From Nitrososphaerota archaeon (lineage in GTDB: Archaea; Thermoproteota; Nitrososphaeria; Nitrososphaerales; Gagatemarchaeaceae), in NCBI GenBank assembly GCA_003135575.1, contig PLCG01000035.1, positions 23,155-32,041 on the forward strand: a DNA stretch of 8,887 nucleotides. Reading direction: 5' to 3'. A program made the translations under genes and the position numbers. Every line of letters starts with the position of its first letter. Positions within the stretch are counted from its first letter, which is position 1. Shown one piece after another: positions 5,784 to 8,887 of this stretch. The notes under the pieces were generated by a model. It did not search any database and was not told the DNA's origin. It saw nothing but the letters and a program-made list of their open reading frames with translations.

Positions 5784-6045
5784 GGAGGATTACTTAGGCC
5801 TTGGGAAGGAAAGTGATAGAAGACTCCTCTGGAGCTTGCTACTAGTCGGGCACTTCGTCGTCGCCCCCTCGGGGCGTGTCCGGCCGCGTTGACTGAGTCG
5901 TGACGAAAGTGGGCGCCCTTTGTTGCTTCAAACTGTCCAACAATTTGGGTTCAGCGGGCGGTCGCAAGATGACGCCCTAGGGGCGATACAGAGCATTCCA
6001 TAGCCACCTAGATGAATCTGGGCGGGCCTAAGTCATTGAGTTTCG
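5784..6045. promoter_or_regulatory. Divergent intergenic spacer with three G+C-rich inverted repeats
   Basis: This 262-base spacer divides the YqjD-like gene from the secreted protein gene. It should hold both promoters, but no strong TATA box was seen; the best minus-strand candidate is TATCACTTT at 5819-5811. Three inverted repeats stand out: CGCCCC/GGGGCG around CTC (5862-5876), GGGCGCCC (5911-5918) and CGCCC/GGGCG around TAG (5973-5985). A 41-codon minus-strand frame (5967-5842, TTG start) is open here but has weak support. No RNA gene is evident. Confidence 0.4.
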
Positions 6046-7203
6046 TTGGAAATCGCTTCTCTGCCCCAAATCCGCGGCCATCCGGCCCATTTCGTCCGAA
6101 TGTGCGCCATAATTCTGCTCCTTGCTGTCGCTACACTGGCGATGGTCCCGTTGGGCATCGCTCACGCGCAGACGCAGGATCAGCTAAGGGTCACCAGTCA
6201 GGACCTGACGTCTGCGCAGATTTCCGGATACTACACGATGCTTTCCCAAGGCGGCAACACTGTCGCGACGGGTTTCACTCCTGCGGCGTTCACAGTCAAC
6301 TCGGGCGTGTCATATGCTGTCCAAGTGGATGACTTCGGCTCGTGCCACTTCGACCATTGGGCGGATACTGGCAGCATGACGGCTTCTAGGGCCATCTCGA
6401 TTAGCGCTGACATGCAGATTAAGGCGGTCTACAACTGCGGGACCACCACGAGCGGAGGAGGCGGTGGTGGTGGAGGCGGAGGGGGCAGCGCCAGCGTCAC
6501 GGTCCAGTCAGTCGACCAGAACAACAACTACATCACCGGCTACTACACCGCGCTCGTTGATTCGAGCGGGAACGTGATAGCGACGGGATTCACTGCCAAG
6601 ACCTTTACCACGACAGCGGGGTCCGCGTATGGCATCCAAGTCGACGGCTTTGGCACTTGCAGCTTCAATCACTGGTCGGATGGCGGCGCGAACGACCCCA
6701 GGTCCTTCACGCAGATGAGCGGAGCCATGACCTTCACGGCCGCGTTCAACTGTGGCACCACCACTAGCGGAGGCGGTGGTGGTGGAGGCGGAGGCGGAGG
6801 GAGCGGCGGTGGCGCGCCAGGGACTCTGACCGTCTATGACCACAGGGTAGCCGCGACCTATTGGGCCTCCTGTTTCGCGACGACGTGCACCAACCCAACG
6901 GCATCGTGTACGACGTCCTGCACAGGCCCTGGAGCAGGGATGTGGATCGTGCTCTACGACGCCTCCGGCAGCGTAGTGGGCACGGGCTTCGCGGACGAGA
7001 ACGGTCACACCTTCACTGGGTTGAGTGCAGGTGCAACGTATTACCTGTACCCATCGGATTGCAAGCTATGCCACGGCTCGACTCATGACGTCAACTTCAA
7101 CCATTGGGCCGACGGCTCCACTACCCGACCGTTGCCAGTGACGGCGACGGGCATGAGCTACAACGCCTGGTACGTCTGCACCAACGGCTGCACCGGATAT
7201 TAG
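6046..7203 (+). CDS. Secreted protein with three beta-sandwich-like repeat domains joined by poly-glycine linkers
   Basis: The 385-residue protein starts with a likely Sec signal peptide (FVRM, then ILLLAVATLAMVPLGIAHA; cleavage near residue 41). Start TTG 6046 keeps the basic N region; ATG 6100 would begin just before the hydrophobic core. Domain 1 (about 47-131) and domain 2 (149-236) share ITGYYT or ISGYYT, VATGFT, YAVQVDDFG or YGIQVDGFG, and FDHWAD or FNHWSD. Each has two Cys that could form a disulfide (C100/C131, C205/C236). Domain 3 (258-382) keeps VGTGF and FNHWAD but has Cys-rich insertions with eight Cys, including CKLCH at 339-343. Two runs of 11 glycines join the domains. There is no C-terminal membrane anchor. 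Such repeats are known from surface or exported proteins of Thaumarchaeota; binding of sugars or metal is only a guess. It lies alone, divergent from the YqjD-like gene. Confidence 0.8.
   Translation: MEIASLPQIRGHPAHFVRMCAIILLLAVATLAMVPLGIAHAQTQDQLRVTSQDLTSAQISGYYTMLSQGGNTVATGFTPAAFTVNSGVSYAVQVDDFGSCHFDHWADTGSMTASRAISISADMQIKAVYNCGTTTSGGGGGGGGGGGSASVTVQSVDQNNNYITGYYTALVDSSGNVIATGFTAKTFTTTAGSAYGIQVDGFGTCSFNHWSDGGANDPRSFTQMSGAMTFTAAFNCGTTTSGGGGGGGGGGGSGGGAPGTLTVYDHRVAATYWASCFATTCTNPTASCTTSCTGPGAGMWIVLYDASGSVVGTGFADENGHTFTGLSAGATYYLYPSDCKLCHGSTHDVNFNHWADGSTTRPLPVTATGMSYNAWYVCTNGCTGY
6442..6487 (+). repeat. Linker repeat copy 1 (11 glycine codons)
   Basis: The linker DNA (ACCACCACGAGC, then 11 Gly codons at 6454-6486) is almost the same as copy 2 near 6758-6801. 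Coding GGN runs of this type can slip or recombine. Confidence 0.75.
6758..6801 (+). repeat. Linker repeat copy 2 (11 glycine codons)
   Basis: ACCACCACTAGC is followed by 11 Gly codons at 6769-6801 and a further S-G-G-G-A-P. The core GGCGGTGGTGGTGGAGGC is identical to copy 1, pointing to duplication or gene conversion between the two linkers. Confidence 0.75.
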
Positions 7204-7286
7204 GAGAAGCCGGGGGCCGCCGCGCGCCATGCGCTGGTCTTCCCCCCTGAGCTCCCGTCTCTTGGCTGGGCCGTGACGAGCGCGGA

Positions 7287-7703
7287 CTACATCCTAGACA
7301 GGTTCTTCTGATCCTCGTCGAAGACAGTCCCCAAGAACGCCAAGACCGCGTTCTTCAGGTCTGCCTCGGGCACTCCTTTCGAGGTGAATTCGCCCACCAC
7401 CGTTACCCCAGTTTCATTTCCTTTGGGGGTGTAGAACTGGAAGGACTTTGAACCGGCCATAGGCCCCTCGAGCGTCTCAAAGGCCACGCCGACGGGGGGA
7501 AATGCGGTAGTCCTGACTTTGTGCTTGGCCCAAGAACCGTCCGGCATCTGGGTCTCATAGGTCAGGACAAAGTGCTCCCCTTGCTGCTCGCCCCTCTGGT
7601 TCCTCAGACTTGGGTGGCTGTGCTCGCCCTCTGACTGGTTGAGCTTCCAGACCTTGTCCAACGGTGCCTTGAACCGACTTCCATCGTCGAATATGAATAC
7701 CAT
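7287..7703 (-). CDS. SRPBCC/START-like domain protein
   Basis: The 138-residue protein begins with FDDGSRFKAPLDKVWKL, the first strand and helix pattern of the START/SRPBCC (polyketide cyclase-like) fold. Strands alternate through the middle (HFVLTYE, HKVRTTAFPPVGVAFETLEG, SFQFYTPKG, VTVVGEFTS). A long C-terminal helix (EADLKNAVLAFLGTVFDEDQ) closes the ligand cavity. The length is usual for a single-domain member. These proteins bind hydrophobic ligands in the cytosol; the ligand cannot be read from the sequence. The ATG at 7703 is supported by the TATA box at 7725-7733, centred 26 bases upstream, so the message is probably leaderless. It is divergent from the HxlR-family gene and convergent with the secreted protein gene. 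Regulation by that HxlR protein is plausible. Assignment rests on fold pattern, not on a diagnostic motif. Confidence 0.72.
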   Translation of the reverse strand: MVFIFDDGSRFKAPLDKVWKLNQSEGEHSHPSLRNQRGEQQGEHFVLTYETQMPDGSWAKHKVRTTAFPPVGVAFETLEGPMAGSKSFQFYTPKGNETGVTVVGEFTSKGVPEADLKNAVLAFLGTVFDEDQKNLSRM

Positions 7704-7724
7704 GCGTCGTGACGCTGTCGGAAG

Positions 7725-7733
7725 GATATTAAG
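7725..7733 (-). promoter_or_regulatory. TATA box of the SRPBCC gene
   Basis: On the minus strand the box reads CTTAATATC and is centred 26 bases before ATG 7703, the spacing for a leaderless archaeal start. Confidence 0.65.
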
Positions 7734-7754
7734 TCAGATAGAGAAAAAAAGGAT

Positions 7755-7764
7755 AGTGCGCACT
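7755..7764. promoter_or_regulatory. Palindrome AGTGCGCACT, candidate operator
   Basis: A perfect 10-base palindrome lies between the two divergent TATA boxes of the SRPBCC and HxlR genes. HxlR proteins bind as dimers to dyad sites, so it is a candidate site; the short length makes chance possible. Confidence 0.4.
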
Positions 7765-7773
7765 GACCGCCTT

Positions 7774-7785
7774 GTCAGAGCTGAC
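7774..7785. promoter_or_regulatory. Inverted repeat GTCAG-AG-CTGAC, candidate operator
   Basis: Perfect 5-base arms are separated by two bases, 23 bases before the HxlR TATA box. Another CTGAC lies at 7763-7767, adjoining the neighbouring palindrome, so the motif occurs three times in 23 bases counting both orientations. Confidence 0.4.
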
Positions 7786-7807
7786 GAGTAGGACCGGCGC
7801 AAATGCC

Positions 7808-7817
7808 CTTAAATAAT
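7808..7817 (+). promoter_or_regulatory. TATA box of the HxlR regulator gene
   Basis: CTTAAATAAT is centred about 29 bases before ATG 7842. A second AT-rich stretch, AATATAC at 7820-7826, is too near the start to be the box for this ATG. Confidence 0.6.
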
Positions 7818-7841
7818 TCAATATACAAAAGATACTAGGCC

Positions 7842-8306
7842 ATGGAAATGAGAGAGACGGCCAGAGACAGAACGCAAGGAGAAGCCCCGCCAAACTTGCT
7901 CGAACCGGCGGTGCCAATCAAGAACTGCCCGATAGCCACTAGCCTCGGCGTGCTGGGTCGCAAGTGGACGATCCTCATACTCAGAGACATTTCAATGATG
8001 AAACTTGAGAGGTTCAACCAGCTTTTGAAAGCGACACCCGGGCTTACTCCGAGGGTGCTTTCGAACAGGCTGAGCCAGCTAGAGAAGGAAGGAATGATTA
8101 GACGCGCCGAAAAAAGGAAGGGCCCGAATTTCGTTCGCTGGACACTGACCGAGAAGGGGAAGGACACGATTCCAATCCTGATGAGATTCTCGGCGTTCGG
8201 CTCAAAATGGTACGCTGAAGAGGTGTTCGAAGATAAGACTCCGAAGCGGCTGAGAGAAATCTACCCGGCGTGGGAAGCCCAGAGCATCGAGAAACGATAC
8301 CCGTAG
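7842..8306 (+). CDS. HxlR-family winged helix-turn-helix transcriptional regulator
   Basis: This 154-residue DNA-binding protein regulates nearby genes, in this family often in response to toxic electrophiles or redox stress. The diagnostic family segment is at about residues 29-52: CPIATSLGVLGRKWTILILR. RFNQLLKATPGLTPRVLSNR and LSQLEKEGMIRR form the helix-turn-helix region (about 57-88). RWTLTEKGKD (99-108) is the wing end. Cys 29 is the conserved Cys that is redox-active in YodB/HypR members. The N-terminal 20 residues are extra and polar, and the C-terminal 30 are charged. The start is ATG 7842, with a TATA box about 29 bases upstream. An ATG at 7848 is also possible. It is divergent from the SRPBCC gene and 64 bases before a permease gene. 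Those two are the likely targets; the ligand is unknown. Confidence 0.93.
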   Translation: MEMRETARDRTQGEAPPNLLEPAVPIKNCPIATSLGVLGRKWTILILRDISMMKLERFNQLLKATPGLTPRVLSNRLSQLEKEGMIRRAEKRKGPNFVRWTLTEKGKDTIPILMRFSAFGSKWYAEEVFEDKTPKRLREIYPAWEAQSIEKRYP

Positions 8307-8370
8307 TCAAACGCATGTCGACAGGCTCTTCGACTTGACACCGCCTGATGTTCTCGGTCTGGGTTGACCT

Positions 8371-8887
8371 ATGGCGTTCGATCTTACGATATTCATCTCT
8401 CTTGCCTTTCTCTTTGGGATGGCCGCACAGTTTAGGGCGGCTGGAGGGTACGCCTTCCTGCGCGGGATCATTTCGACGTTGGAGGGAAGACTGGGCGTGA
8501 TGTATGCCGTTGTCGTGGTCGCGACCATCTTCTCGCCGTTCGTCCTCAACGACGTGTTGGTCCTGATCCTGACCCCGGTGATAATCGCGTACGCCAAGGA
8601 ATCAGGCGCGGACGTCGCGCCGCTCGTGGTCGCCGAGATTACGTTCACCAACATCGCCAGCTCTCTCACCCCCCTGGGGAATCCCCAGAACATCCTGCTG
8701 TGGCAGGCCTCTGGGATATCTGCGGGCGAATTCGTGGCAGGAACGTGGTTGCCGCTCGCGGCTTCTGGGGCGATTGCAGCGCTCTTGCTTCTGAAGTTCA
8801 GGGCGAAGGCCGTCACCCAAGGCGTGCCCCGGAGGGCGATTGCGTGGATCCCCGCCGCGTATCTCGCTGGGTCGGTGGCGGTCGTGT
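8371..8887 (+). CDS. Ion-transporter-superfamily permease (ArsB/NhaD/CitMHS-like), 3'-truncated by window edge
   Basis: The frame stays open to the window end, giving 172 codons. It encodes an integral membrane permease. FSPFVLNDVLVLILTPVII (about 55-72) and FTNIASSLTPLGNPQN (92-107) match the paired signature loops of ArsB/NhaD/SLC13-like anion or cation transporters (N-D...T-P and N-I-x-S-x-x-T-P-x-G-N-P-Q-N). Hydrophobic segments occur near residues 5-20, 42-58, 62-75, 122-140 and 155-172. The start at ATG 8371 is forced by TGA at 8365-8367 in the same frame. The protein begins where family members already have one or two helices behind them, so the N terminus looks short by roughly 50 residues. 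The gene follows the HxlR regulator by 64 bases with no TATA box of its own, so cotranscription is likely. The substrate (arsenite, sodium or carboxylate) cannot be told. Confidence 0.82.
   Translation, partial: MAFDLTIFISLAFLFGMAAQFRAAGGYAFLRGIISTLEGRLGVMYAVVVVATIFSPFVLNDVLVLILTPVIIAYAKESGADVAPLVVAEITFTNIASSLTPLGNPQNILLWQASGISAGEFVAGTWLPLAASGAIAALLLLKFRAKAVTQGVPRRAIAWIPAAYLAGSVAVV

Noticed and set aside
7204..7286. G/C-rich stretch after the secreted protein gene as a terminator
   Set aside because: G and C runs could pair, but no compact stem with a following T tract was found.
8307..8816. Long minus-strand open frame of 169 codons
   Set aside because: The plus strand encodes a permease with clear N-D...T-P and G-N-P-Q-N motifs; the antisense frame shows no family pattern.

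Overview
The window looks archaeal. It carries a GvpD-type P-loop ATPase, an HxlR regulator and a secreted protein with repeated F-D/N-H-W-A/S-D domains. Several genes have a TATA-like box centred about 25 to 31 bases before the start codon, with little or no leader, as in many archaea. The G+C-rich coding, the leaderless promoters and the secreted repeat protein fit a Thaumarchaeota/Nitrososphaeria-type lineage best. That placement is an inference from gene content, not a proven assignment.

Layout. The plus strand opens with the 3' four-fifths of glmS (1-1435). A 69-residue putative zinc-binding protein follows (1520-1729). Next come a 459-residue GvpD/KaiC-like ATPase (1814-3193), a stand-alone response-regulator receiver (3221-3589) and an unrecognised 169-residue protein (3692-4201). 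A hairpin at 4214-4240 separates this block from a minus-strand block. Read in its own direction, that block holds a membrane-anchored DUF883/YqjD-like helical protein (5783-5385), a 47-codon ORF (5266-5123), a small gene apparently split by an in-frame TAA (5080-4826) and a two-helix membrane protein (4721-4254). A 262-base divergent spacer with three G+C-rich inverted repeats leads to a secreted three-domain protein with two 11-glycine linkers (6046-7203). Convergent to it is an SRPBCC/START-like protein (7703-7287). That gene is divergent from an HxlR-family regulator (7842-8306), across a 138-base spacer with two TATA boxes and two palindromes. The window ends inside an ArsB/NhaD-type permease (8371 onward), which runs off the edge.

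How the genes may work together. The ATPase and the receiver are adjacent, with the receiver's TATA box lying on the ATPase stop codon; they may form a small signalling pair. The HxlR regulator probably controls the divergent SRPBCC gene and perhaps the permease 65 bases downstream. The minus-strand block contributes envelope-associated small proteins of unknown role. No RNA gene, insertion sequence or CRISPR array was seen.
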